Shown here: positions 11,400 to 21,484 of the stretch, one piece after another | Layout: every line of letters begins with the position of its first letter | Position numbering within the stretch: position 1 is the stretch's first letter | From: Rutpela maculata | Lineage: Eukaryota > Arthropoda > Insecta > Coleoptera > Cerambycidae | Assembly: GCA_936432065.2 (NCBI GenBank) | Contig: OW386289.2 | Location: forward strand, 136,450,015-136,514,014 | DNA length: 64,000 nucleotides | Direction of reading: 5' to 3' | Made by a program: the position numbers and the translations under genes | Notes under the pieces: generated by a model | What the model was told of the DNA's origin: nothing | Seen by the model: the letters and a program-made list of their open reading frames with translations, nothing else | Databases searched by the model: none

Positions 11400-12905
11400 A
11401 TTAATATAGAGAGTGGGATTAAAGCAATGACGAATTTCATTACAGATGACGAAAACCCATTTTCTCCGGGGGCAAAGTAACTGAGAAACATTATTACGGA
11501 ACAGACAGTTGAAGATACTATGAAAAATAAGTTACTTCACGTCTTCACTATAGGAAATGAAGCGTATGAAACATTTAGGAAAGACAGATTCATTGATAAG
11601 AAAGCTAATATTTCAGGTACCATCCATAGAATGAATTTACCACCTATTAATAGCATCCTCACAGAAAAACAGACTGTAAAAAAGCTGTGGCTCAACGAAC
11701 TATTCAACTTGCTAGAGAGAGAGAGAGAGAGATGTTACCCTATTAATGAACTGTTAAAATATGAGATCGTTGACATTTTGTTCTTTTCGATGAAAACGGG
11801 TTCTTTACAAAGACAAACAAGAGCACACTATTCTCAGAACTTGAAAAGGTATTAACCGAAATAAATGGCAGTTCAGCAAACTTATCACATCTTGCAAATT
11901 GTTATGTTGTGAATTCCATGGCTTGCGCTAGAAAGATTTCTCTGAAAGATTTGAAAACATTTGAAGATTTCTGCGAGGCTGTCTGTTCATGTGTGAAAAA
12001 TATTATAGCAAATACAGCAGCAAGAATTGACTTCATGTTTGATTCTTACTTCGATAAGCCGCCAAAGAGTTTCGAACGAATTCGTCGTGCCACATGTGGA
12101 TCAATCAACCTTCACTCCATTCAAAATACAACACCTAGTCGTGTGCAAATAGGCACATTTTGGTCTTCTAGTTCCAACAAAGTCAAAGTCAAACTTCAAG
12201 ACTATTTCAAATTGTATCTACTAGAAAAATGTAGCAATATATGGCCAAATATGCAGGTCTTCTGTAGTGCAACATCTTTTTCTAACCCAACCACATGCAT
12301 ATCCATGCAGCAAACCAGTTTAACCAATCCCAAGAAGAACTACAATTTGCCATGTTAGAGAAGGCAGATCTCCGTATTATGCCCCATATTAATCATGCAA
12401 CAAACAGAGGGTATCGGACAGTGATGGTATTATCGAATGATACAAATGTTCTGATTCTTCTGTTATATCATTGGACTACCTTCAAGAATCTTGGATTAAA
12501 GGAATTGTGGATTCGTAACTCTAACAATTACGACGCGCCAAGTTCCCGTTCATATAATGGCTGAATGAATTGCAATATGCCGTGTACTTCCTGCTTCACA
12601 CTTCCCAACTGGATAAGACTACACTAGCAATGTAGGTACAAAACATGCTGGAATAGCATGTACACCCGAAGCATTTCTCATTCTCATAAACTTCGGAATT
12701 CCTGCGAGTGAAGTAATTGAGCAGTCGATATAATTAGCAGAAAAATACTTCGTACAAGTTTTGAAAAAGGCATCAGTTTGTGAAACAATGGACGAATTAC
12801 GAATATTTCTTTACACACACGGGAAAAACATTTCCATGGAAGACCTCCCACCAATCAGTACATCAATTAGATCACACATTTTAAGGACCTACCACAACAC
12901 ACATT
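11400..12905 (+). pseudogene. PIN/FEN-like nuclease-family ORF of a mobile element, broken
   Basis: Successive frame pieces follow the order of a large ORF family seen in many animal genomes. An N-terminal part runs from MKNKLLHVFTIGNEAYETF through an ILTEKQTVKKLWLNELF block (11520-11855). A middle part contains RIDFMFDSYFDKPPKSFER and RIRRATCGS (11909-12358). The acidic core has EKADLRIMPHINHATNRGYR and VMVLSNDTNVLILLLYH with LGLKELWIR (12350-12515). A tail carries TSNVGTKHAGIACTPEAFL and MEDLPPISTSIRSHIL (12600-12890). The DLR and NDTN positions correspond to the PIN-fold acidic residues; the last Asp is Asn here. Stops and frameshifts interrupt it at least four times. The biochemical role of this family is not known to me, and a nuclease function is inference. 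Confidence 0.7.
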
Positions 12906-13347
12906 TATAAATAACATGTTTAAATAATTATATCACACAACTTGATTCTATACAGTTCGGTTGATTGTCTACGGCCTTCACGTACAAGTTCACTGTTTCC
13001 TCCCAGCAACGAACTTGTACCTAGTTGCTCATGTCTAAAGTGTACAAGAGATTCATGTTTATGTTTTTCAAATGGAATATCTTGTTGCATTTACTATCAT
13101 TGCACAAGTGTAGCCATTATTGATTGTCGTGTAAGTACCCATTCTAATATTGCAACGTAAATTATTACATTTACTGTTTAAAATTATAGATATAAGGAGT
13201 CATATATTGTTTTTTGTTATATATTAGTCATGTCATATACTTAAACTAGTAATGTCATTGACTTATTTATTTTATGTTATCGTATTTTATAAAACACTGT
13301 AAATCTGTTTAGTATAGAAATAAAAAATGTTGATTCATATCTGTCTT

Positions 13348-13543
13348 ACGTGTTCAGCACCCTAAAAAACGTGTAAAGTGACACCTCACTTGCCTGTGCA
13401 GTGCATTTTCAATATGAATCGATTTTCCAAAATGCCACTCGCACAGACCATCACCCAATTTTTTTTTAATCACTGGACAATTACCAACAATATGCAAATG
13501 GGGGAATCTCTGGCAAATGAATGACATACGGAAGAATGCTCAG
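13348..13543 (-). repeat. Right TIR of the PIN-ORF element
   Basis: Reverse complement of 11009-11217. The outer edge is near 13543 (gaatgctcag). Left and right flanks share no obvious short direct repeat. Confidence 0.75.
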
Positions 13544-13761
13544 TGGTTGTGTTATTAGTTCTACCTTAAAATTAGGTTTCACTAATAGTAGGAGAGCTGG
13601 CAAAAATTATGGTGAACAATAATGATCAAAATTTTCACTGACGACAGTGGGTATGTCAATATCTATCGTCTGCCATTTCAAAGTGGTAACATTAACTTGG
13701 GGGTGTATTCAATAAGGGGTGATTTTAAGTTTTAGTGAATTATATTGATCAGAAATAATTT

Positions 13762-14381
13762 TTGCGTCCCTCGATTTGTTTATTTATGATAGGCACCAGT
13801 TTATTGCACCTATTATATGCTTGTTGGACATTACAGGATACTCTTCGCAATTTTTTAAAAGTAATCCTGTTTTTGTCTTGTAAATTAATTCCTGTTGACT
13901 TTAAATCGATTATTTCACACTTGACTGCCCCTAGTTGTTTCATTCTTGCAGCTCTTATGCATGTTAAAAAAAATTTAAATGACTATGTTTCACATGGTGA
14001 AATTCATAAACACGATACTAGGCAGAGAAATGAGGTTCGTTTAGATTTTACTAGGTTAGAAAAAAGTCGAAATGCAACAAATTATTATGGCCCAAAATTC
14101 TTCAACAAGTTGCCACTCAACATCAGGTTGTTACCGGAAAATAAGTTCCATTATAATATTAAACAAATTCTGCTGAAGGGAGCATACTATTCATTTGATG
14201 AGTATTTATGTGATGTTACTATGTGTTAAATTATTTTCAATGTTTGTTTACCATTGTATGTTGTAATATACAATATTTGTACTTCTGTGTGATGTTATAT
14301 ACAATATTTGTAATTTTGACTTACGTAAAACCATTGGTTCTGAACATGAATAAATTATTTATTTATTTATTTATTTATTAC
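13762..14381 (+). pseudogene. LINE 3' end: RT C-terminal domain and (TTTA)n tail
   Basis: A 155-codon frame ends in the typical C-terminus of Jockey/CR1-type non-LTR reverse transcriptases: HDTRQRNEVRLDF, then KSRNATNYYGPKFFNKLP and ENKFHYNIKQILL. Everything upstream, including the endonuclease and catalytic RT motifs, is missing, as expected from 5' truncation during target-primed reverse transcription. The coding part ends at 14229. The 3' untranslated part ends in a (TTTA)n-type tail at about 14348-14380, immediately before the tandem duplication. Confidence 0.8.
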
Positions 14382-14668
14382 TCATTAACGCTATAGCCAA
14401 TGAGAGCCCGTTTTTTCACAACATTGTACCAATCAAACGTCATTATTAGTGGTAATTCAAACTAAAAATGTACCTACTTACATACGGTAATCTATCAAAA
14501 AGTGACTAGTTGAATCAAAGCTGTGCAACATTTTAATTTGTTGTATGTAAAATTCTCTCTGCATAACAAAGCAAACCTCAACATAATTTTTAAACTTCGT
14601 AAGTTAAAAATAAGGATTAAATACGTAAATATGTATCAATGAACATTTATTATGGAATAAACTCTAGT

Positions 14669-14684
14669 AGCGCCAGATGGCGCT
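14669..14684. promoter_or_regulatory. CTCF-like palindromic site, copy A
   Basis: AGCGCCAGATGGCGCT is a perfect 6-bp-arm palindrome around AGAT. It contains AGATGGCGC, which fits the insect CTCF core consensus. The resemblance is to the motif only; binding is not shown. Confidence 0.35.
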
Positions 14685-15213
14685 CTCTATGTAAATCTCG
14701 GAACCATGAGTGTATAGTATGTGGGCGGAACATCGGCAATAAAGTAGTGCTCACAGATTAAAGATGTAGTGCTCTCTCTATCATTCCTCGTCATATTGCA
14801 CCTCAGAAACGCCTCAAAGGAGTAAGCCAGTCTATATATTATAATATCTAAGGTTTCAACTCGTTTTATTTACTAGTTGCCACAGAAACCGTCACTAGAT
14901 TATGTTTAAAATATAGCGAATTCTGCGTAGTTTCTACTGTGTTTGTTTCAAATTTGCTGTTTTGACAATATGAGTCGGTTTGGAAATATTTTTTTATATC
15001 AAATTAATTATAAAATTGTAAATAAAGGTCAGTAAACTCTAAAAAGTGACAAGAAAACGTCTGAAGGCAATTAATGACAAAATATAATATTGAAGATGCA
15101 TTTAATGAATTATTTATACGTGAAATATTCTCCTCAAATGCCACTCGTGCTTTTAAATTTTATCTAAAAAATTTTTCTCAAGCTAAGTTGCCTTAAAAGT
15201 TAATATAACTCGC

Positions 15214-15297
15214 GCAAATTGGCAGTTTATTATCAAAGATTAAATCCCGCCCGCTAAAGAGGTCGGGATTTAATCAGATAATAAACTGCCAATTTGC
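15214..15297. repeat. Long hairpin in copy A
   Basis: The left arm 15214-15249 and right arm 15264-15297 pair almost perfectly (36 vs 34 nt, one 2-nt bulge) around a 14-nt GC-rich loop. Weaker inverted similarity continues outward to about 15135 and 15372, suggesting the whole ~240-bp module is a palindromic MITE. Confidence 0.8.
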
Positions 15298-16130
15298 ACT
15301 CTATATTACCAGGCAACAACGCTTTTGAAAAAATTTTCAAAAAAATTTTAAGTACTAGTGATATTACATACGATTATTTCACTCATTAACGCTATAGCCA
15401 ATGAGAGCCCGTTTTTTCAAAACATTGCACCAATCAAACGTCATTATTAGTGGTAATTCAAGCTAGATCGGCTTTTGACAGGACCAACATGCAAAATTTA
15501 TCGCTCTAATTTTTTAGGTCGCTGCAGCGGCAAATATGCGAAAATTTTTTGACGTTTTTTGTCGAGCTTTTAAGTTTTATCTATAAATATCTTCTCTAGC
15601 TTATTACTAAGTAATTGTTAACGTACTTACCTTGTAAATTGTAATATTGTATTATGTAGTAGCAAACAAAAACACACCTCAATTCCAAAGCGAATCTTGT
15701 CTGAAATATATAGGCTGTAACTTTTGCTTATCTTTAACTATGTCAGTTTTCCTAGTGTTCAATCAGGTAACAATTACACACAAAGATTGTACTTAATATA
15801 GCTCATAATACAGGAACAAGTCAAGCACAGCTTTCAATAGCTCGATAACGTAGTTACAAAGGTAGGCAAATCATTTATTATAAATGTCAAGTACACATTC
15901 GCTCTGGAACAAACTAAAAATGTATATAGTACTTACATATGATAATCTACCAAAAAGTAACTCGTTGAATCAAAGCTGTGCATCAAACATTATAATTTGT
16001 TGTATTTAAAATTCTCTTTGCTTAACAAAGCAAACCTCAACATAATTCATAAATTTCGTAAGTTAAAAGTAAGGATTAAATACGTAAATATGAGTCGATG
16101 AACATTTATTTATTATGAAATATAACTTGT

Positions 16131-16146
16131 AGCGCTAGATGGCGCT
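16131..16146. promoter_or_regulatory. CTCF-like site, copy B
   Basis: AGCGCTAGATGGCGCT lies in the same place in copy B. One substitution breaks the perfect palindrome of copy A but leaves the AGATGGCGC core unchanged. Confidence 0.3.
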
Positions 16147-16650
16147 CTCTATGTCAATCTCGGAACCATGGGTGTACATTTTATTTGGGCGAGACATCGG
16201 TACTAAAGTAGTGCTCTCTCTATTGTTCCTCGTCGTATTGCACCTCAGAAACGTCTGAAAGGTGTTAAGCCAGTCTATATATTATAATATCTAAGGTTTC
16301 AACTCGTTTTATTTACTAGTTGCCATGGAAACGTCACTAGATTATTTTAAAATATAGCGAATCTCCGTTGTTTCTACTGCGTTTGTTTCAGATTTGCTGT
16401 TTTGACAATATGAGTCGGTTTGGAAATATTTCTGTATATCAAATTAGTGATGAAACTGAAAATAAAGGTCAGTAAACTCCAAAAAGTGACAAGAAAACGT
16501 CTGAAGGCAGTTAATGAGAAAACATAATATTGAAGATGTACTTAATGAATTATTTATTCGTGAAATATTCTCCTCAAATACCACTCGTGCTTTAAATTTT
16601 ATCTAAAAATTTTTTCTCAAGCTAAGTCGCCCCTAGTTAATATAACTCGT

Positions 16651-16734
16651 GCAAATTGGCAGTTTATTATCAAAGATTAAATCCCTCCCGCTAAAGCGGT
16701 CGGGATTTAATCAGATAATAAACTGCCAATTTGC
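16651..16734. repeat. Long hairpin in copy B
   Basis: Same hairpin as 15214-15297. The arms begin gcaaattggcagtttattat and end with its complement. The loop has one C-to-T and one A-to-C change relative to copy A. Confidence 0.8.
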
Positions 16735-16819
16735 ACTCTTTATATTACCAGGCAACACGCTTTCGAAAAAATTTTCGATAAAATTTTAAGCACTAGTGAT
16801 ATTACATACGATAACTTCT

Positions 16820-17505
16820 TCAATTAGAAATGACATATGGAGGTGCGGAGCAGGCATTGTAAAAAGAAACTGTTTGGTAAACCGTACAATATAAAAAAAG
16901 TTTTATAAACTCACTGGATTACACAAGGTGTTTATGTAGCTAATTGATTAAATTTTCTGCTTAAATTAATTATTGTTTTCACTATACCACTTTCATCGTT
17001 TCATTTACGAGGTGTATTATATTTTTCAAATGGTGAAATTTTAGAAATACGCAAACTTGTTTAACATAGTGTAATCAATATTTTTTCTGTAATCAAGTAA
17101 ATATATCCTTATTTTTTTTACATTATTGACTAACTAAAAAGGATAGAAAAAGATAAACGAAGTATATATTGTTCACAGAAGAAATATATTGAAACATGGA
17201 GACTAAATTCTTACTCTAGCATGTAAGTCGTATTATCAATGTGCTCCTATTTACTCAATAGAAAATAATTGTTTAATTACTAGGTAATAAATAGTAATTC
17301 TCAGAAAATGGTTTTCTTCAGAGAATTTGAATTAATGGCGAAGGCGCCGCGACTAAATCTAATTAAAACTTCGTTCAAGTAATTTTAATATTTCATCTAA
17401 ACTGATTGAAATTACTGAACTGCTTGCTGATTATAAAATCACTTTCAACATTGGCAAAACAATCTAAGGCGATAACAGCAAAACTATTATACACAATTGT
17501 TTAAA
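16820..17505. other. Intergenic, nothing recognised
   Basis: AT-rich DNA without coding similarity, TIRs or tandem repeats that I can support. Confidence 0.4.
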
Positions 17506-17507
17506 AA

Positions 17508-17722
17508 TCTTATCATAATTTAATTAGCTTTCTTCATTTTCTTAACATCACACTACTGAATCGTTGAAAACTAAATGGTGTTTAAAGATGTTACGGATTA
17601 AAATAAATATAAAGTTAGAAATTTATATTCATTTTAACTATCTTTAAATACCATTTAGTTTTCAACGATTCAGTAGTGTGATGTTAAGACAATGAAGAAA
17701 GCTAATTAGGATAAGATAACAA
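17508..17722. repeat. Palindromic MITE-like hairpin (68-bp arms)
   Basis: The left arm 17521-17588 and right arm 17641-17708 are reverse complements with only about three mismatches in 68 positions, separated by a 52-bp AT-rich spacer. A weaker match (cttatc / gataag) extends outside to about 17508 and 17722. No TIR-specific transposase family could be assigned. Confidence 0.8.
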
Positions 17723-17939
17723 GTGTGAGGTTATATGTAAATAAATGCCAAAAATGTCAAATATCTTTGGGCACTAGGTTTTATGGTGGTTGTGAATAAA
17801 TCAAACAAATCTTAATATAGGTCAAATAGGTGTTAGACAAGATCAGTTGGTATTAGGCAATACCAAATGGGCTTACATAAATGTAATTCTCATTCTCGCT
17901 TGCTGCAACTAAAATAGCATCATCTGTGAATTTCAGCAG

Positions 17940-18105
17940 ATCTTAGTTCCGTTCATAGCTAGGAGGAACTAGAATTTCTAATTTGAAATTTGCAGATGGT
18001 ACCACTTTGGTTGTAGCAAGAGAGGATGAACTCATACACATATTGGACAGATTTCAGAAAATTAGACTATTTAAATGTAAACCACAAAGATTGTCATTGA
18101 TCTAG
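17940..18105 (+). pseudogene. LINE reverse-transcriptase fragment
   Basis: One short open stretch reads GTRISNLKFADGTTLVVARE, then DELIHILDRFQKI. It matches the motif-C region of the LINE type at 3456-4835. The catalytic FADD is FADG here. Only about 55 codons survive. Confidence 0.75.
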
Positions 18106-18213
18106 TGTTTTTCTATTTGTATGAAAATTTACTGCCAGTACGATACTACGTTAGATTTCTGTTATTCGCTGTGCTATTAGTTCCCTGTTAATTAACTTGA
18201 AAAGTAAATCTAA

Positions 18214-18239
18214 TGGAAACAATTATTATTATTATTATT
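18214..18239. repeat. (ATT)n microsatellite
   Basis: About six ATT units after aacaattatt. Confidence 0.8.
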
Positions 18240-18321
18240 GATGCAATAATGTCTGATGAAATTTTAAACCAAATAAATTTAACAAGAAACTGTACAGCGA
18301 ATTTAGTCAGTTAGCCATATA

Positions 18322-18559
18322 CAGTGTATCCACAGTTAGAGTTTCTCGTTTTACGCGGGAAGTTTATTCTTCATAAAAAATTTTGTTTTTGTTAGAAATA
18401 TGATTGCCATGGAGTAAGTTAACATGTCATGTACAGGGTGTTCAGAAAATTAGAAAGTCTGAAAATTATGTAAGAGTAAACTACGAACTATTTTAACGAT
18501 ATGAAAAAATGTCACTTAGAAAAGTTGCTTAGTATTAAAATTTATGTAAGAATTCCAAT
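18322..18559 (+). repeat. Left TIR of the 4.86-kb element
   Basis: Pairs with 22917-23176. The internal block at 18434 (tacagggtgttcagaaaatt) itself looks like a mariner-type terminus, so a nested end is possible. Confidence 0.7.
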
Positions 18560-18994
18560 TTGTTGATAAAGGATCTTGCCGGTTAAGTATATGAAATTGG
18601 GCCCAGCGGCTTATTGGGCTATTCATTCATATGAATGTTGCTTATGACTAGAAATGCTTAATAAAATATATAATAATCCTCTATCTCCTATATTACCAGA
18701 GTTATGGGGGTAAAAACCCTCAACTTTAAAATTATTTTTTTCAAAGCTATTGAAGATAATTATTTGAAATTAATAGGAAACGTTGATATAAAATAGCTTT
18801 ATATTTTACATTTTCTTTACATTCTTATCACGTCATTTGGTATTAAAAAAATCGGCAGCTACTGGAAGCAGCTGGAACCTCCCCACCCGGTGATTCTTTG
18901 AAGCCGAAAAGAGCACTAAACAATATGAACGATCTCATTTAATTATATTTATTAAGTTGAAATATTTTTTTCGTATTACAACGGGAAAAAAGGT

Positions 18995-19060
18995 CTTGCG
19001 TTCGGTGGGATTTGGACCTAAGAACTTGAGTGTTAAATTTATAGTCTGCACAACATTAAT
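18995..19060 (-). other. Possible tRNA-derived SINE scrap
   Basis: On the minus strand the sequence contains ggtccaaatccc, one mismatch from the pol III B-box GGTTCRANTCC, preceded by a loosely A-box-like stretch. There is no convincing tail or target duplication. It may be chance. Confidence 0.25.
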
Positions 19061-19064
19061 ATTT

Positions 19065-19990
19065 TATTCAATGTTTTTAATACAAATATATGCTTCATCG
19101 GATCCTAGCCCGGGGCCAGCCAGACAACCACGGTGAACACCGCCGTGGCGAGTGTGAAGCTGGACGGGGTAGGTCCGGTTTGGCTTGGAGAAAAATAGAA
19201 AAGTAGCTCCTGTCTTCTGTAGGCAGGCTTAAAGACTAGGTTAAAATTATAATGTGTCCACATGGACCTAAAATTAATATGAAAATAAACACAATTCTAT
19301 AAAAACGTTCGTAGGCAAGAGCACTTAATAATTTTGATTATTGATACGGGAAACAACTAAACGAAAAAACCTGTTCGTTGGTAATGGGATGGATGGCAGG
19401 GATGGCCATCTTTGGAAAAAACCATATAACTCTTGGTGGACAGCTTCCCTGCCAGATGTAACCAGGGTAGTGTTCATGGTGGATCGTTTAAGTTTGAGTT
19501 GGTATATTTTGTTTTATCTTTTGGCCCCGACCAATTTTTCACTAAATCGGTCGGGGAAGTGATAGCTGTCAAATTTTTGGTTCCAATGTTTCTCTGGGGA
19601 ATTTGGTTTTTGAAAAATGTTTAGGTTGGTACCAATGTCTTAAATTGTTTTTAGGTTATGTAGTACTATTTTTAGGTTATGTTGCCGGAAGAATTTCCGG
19701 CGGTATGCCGGAAGCAGCGGAAATAGTTTTTAAAATATGTCACTGTCACTTTTAAAGTTTTATTGGAAAAAACTCACCGAAAGCGTTCCGGTGGGATTGC
19801 TTACACTTGTAGAGCTTGTAAGCGGTTCAGGATGGACTCTCACACCATCCGTGGGCTTTATAAACGTCGAAAAAACTTGTAATCTCTCGATACACCTGAC
19901 ACGTCAAAAATACTCAGCATACACGCACGCTTTAACACACTAGCAGAGAACTTATACCACAAATGGACCCGTAGTATTTTTTGGGAATTT
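19065..19990. other. Mixed-composition DNA inside the 4.86-kb element
   Basis: Locally GC-richer than its surroundings (19095-19190 and 19670-19850). Short open frames here do not resemble any protein I know. 19680-19720 holds a small ccggaagaatttccgg palindrome. Confidence 0.35.
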
Positions 19991-19994
19991 TCCT

Positions 19995-20605
19995 TTGAGT
20001 CCATTTAATAAAATTTGACATTTTTCTGAAAATTTGACATTCTTCTGAAAATTTGACATTTTTCTGAAGTGACATTACTCCGAAAATTTGACAATTTTCA
20101 AACATTTGACGTTTTTCTGAAAGGTGACATTTCTTCGAAAATTTGACGTTTATTCGAAAATTTGACATTTTCCTGAATTTTTGACATTTTTCTGAAAAGT
20201 GACATTTCTCTGAAAATTTGACATTTTTTCGAAAATTTGACATTTTCCTGAAATGACATTACTCCGAAAATTTGACAATTTTCAAACATTTGGTATTTTT
20301 CTGAAAGGTGACATTTCTTCGAAAATTTGACGTTTTTTCGAAAATTTGACATTTTTTTGAAAATTTGACAATTCTGAAAAGTGACATTTCCCTGAAAATT
20401 TAACATTTTTTCGAAAATTTGACATTTTTCTGAAAAGTGACATTTCCCTGAAAATTCAACATTTTTTCGAAAATTTGACATTTTTCTGAAAAGTGACATT
20501 TCTCCGAAATTTTGACGTTTTCCTGAAAATTTGACATTTTTTAAAAATCTGACATTTTTCTGAAAAGTGACATTTCTCCGAAAATTTGATATTTCTTGGA
20601 AATTA
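19995..20605. repeat. Minisatellite, 19-20-bp units
   Basis: About 30 imperfect copies of a unit close to AAATTTGACATTTTTCTGA, alternating with an AAAGTGACATTTCTCCGA variant. A higher-order repeat is visible: gacattactccg recurs at 20071 and 20255, a period of 184 bp with the same order of variants. The unit is close to but not a multiple of three, so the two long minus-strand open frames seen here are products of the repeat, not genes. Confidence 0.9.
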
Positions 20606-20609
20606 AAAA

Positions 20610-21297
20610 AAAAAAATTTCGTGACTCGTCTTGTAGAAATATTTTTTTGATATCATCATCAGTTCGCCTGTTATAAGAATTTTATGCTTTTACGACGTCA
20701 TCAGAACGTAGGTGTATTTTTAATTCACTCGTATTCCATCCATCTACAATATTTCCATCTACGTTTCAAACTTTAATTGGATGTTTCCAATAGTTAAGTC
20801 GATATCTGCACCAGTTTCTAAGAATTTTTCTTATTTGTGACGTAATGTGACGTAGGTGTATTATTAATTCACTCGTAATCCGTCCGTCTACAATATTATT
20901 TATACCCACGTTTCAAATTTCAGTTCGATATCTTCAACCGTTCCCGAGTTATCAGCCGAAATCACTGAACACCTCTGTCATTATTAGAATATCACCCTGT
21001 ACATTGCACTGCTTTGAGGACAAAACAAGTGAAATTTTTGTTTTTTCATTTTTTTCACGGAAACCAAATCGAAAAAGTGCAAGTGTGATATATCATTGAA
21101 ATCGGAATTTTTACTGCTTTTCAATGGTTCAATTACAAATTGTAAGTAATCATAAAATAAACAACTTGTTGTGCTAAAACGGCACTAAACGTAATCCGAT
21201 CTCAACCAAAACCTTTTCAGATCTTCTGGAGCACTAAAGAAACCCCCATGCAAAGTTTCATCCAAATCAGTTTAGTAGCTTCGCCGCTATCGTGCTA

Positions 21298-21328
<31 letters not shown>

Positions 21329-21480
21329 CGTACACACACACAGACATTTTTTAAAAACAACTTTTTTGGGTTCCTGGGACCTCAAAACGTAAAGATTTGA
21401 TGTTATCTCAATTTTCGATTTTGGACTAATTGTAGTAACCTCCCACAATTTTATTGGGGAGGTTAAAATAATAATTTAAT
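20610..21480. other. Non-coding repeat-like DNA
   Basis: Two related ~150-bp segments occur at about 20690-20780 and 20845-20960 (gacg-aggtgta and aattcactcgta-tcc-tc), each followed by a cacgtttcaaa-ttt box. 21240-21300 has the aaagtttcatccaaatcagt box seen in many arthropod repeats, then a CA microsatellite. Confidence 0.45.
21305..21342. repeat. (CA)n microsatellite
   Basis: About 18 CA units with one gt interruption. Confidence 0.85.
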
Positions 21481-21484
21481 TTTC

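Larger units (their letters stand above)
11009..13543 (+). mobile_element. DNA-transposon-like element with ~200-bp TIRs and PIN-like ORF
   Basis: The ends 11009-11217 and 13348-13543 are reverse complements over about 200 bases with a few mismatches and one indel. They share tatgtcattcattt, a run of gattaaaaaaaaattgggtg, atggtctgtgcgagt, gaaaatgcactgca and gggtgctgaacacgt. The interior carries one broken ORF (11400-12905) of a PIN/FEN-like family and no recognisable DDE transposase. A clear target-site duplication was not found, so the outermost bases are uncertain by about 20. Confidence 0.75.
14382..15375 (+). repeat. Tandem duplication, copy A (~1.0 kb)
   Basis: This begins ctcattaacgctatagccaa and matches 15376-16815 along its length at roughly 90% by eye. 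Copy B has about 445 extra bases (15466-15910) between the first ~80 bases and the rest, so either A lost or B gained that piece. No coding frame. It contains a palindromic module at its 3' end and a palindromic AGCGCC-type box. Confidence 0.85.
15376..16815 (+). repeat. Tandem duplication, copy B (~1.44 kb)
   Basis: Second copy of 14382-15375, with the same start (actcattaacgctatagcc) and the same end (gatattacatacgat). It includes an internal 445-bp segment at 15466-15910 that copy A lacks. No gene was recognised in that segment. Confidence 0.85.

Noticed and set aside
19341..19624. Overlapping 73- and 63-codon frames in the 4.86-kb element
   Set aside because: Two overlapping frames in a GC-richer patch with no motif; most likely chance.
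19932..20499. Long minus-strand open frames rich in FRKNVKFSEKC-type repeats
   Set aside because: They are translation of the 19-20-bp minisatellite; no non-repeat coding sequence is attached.
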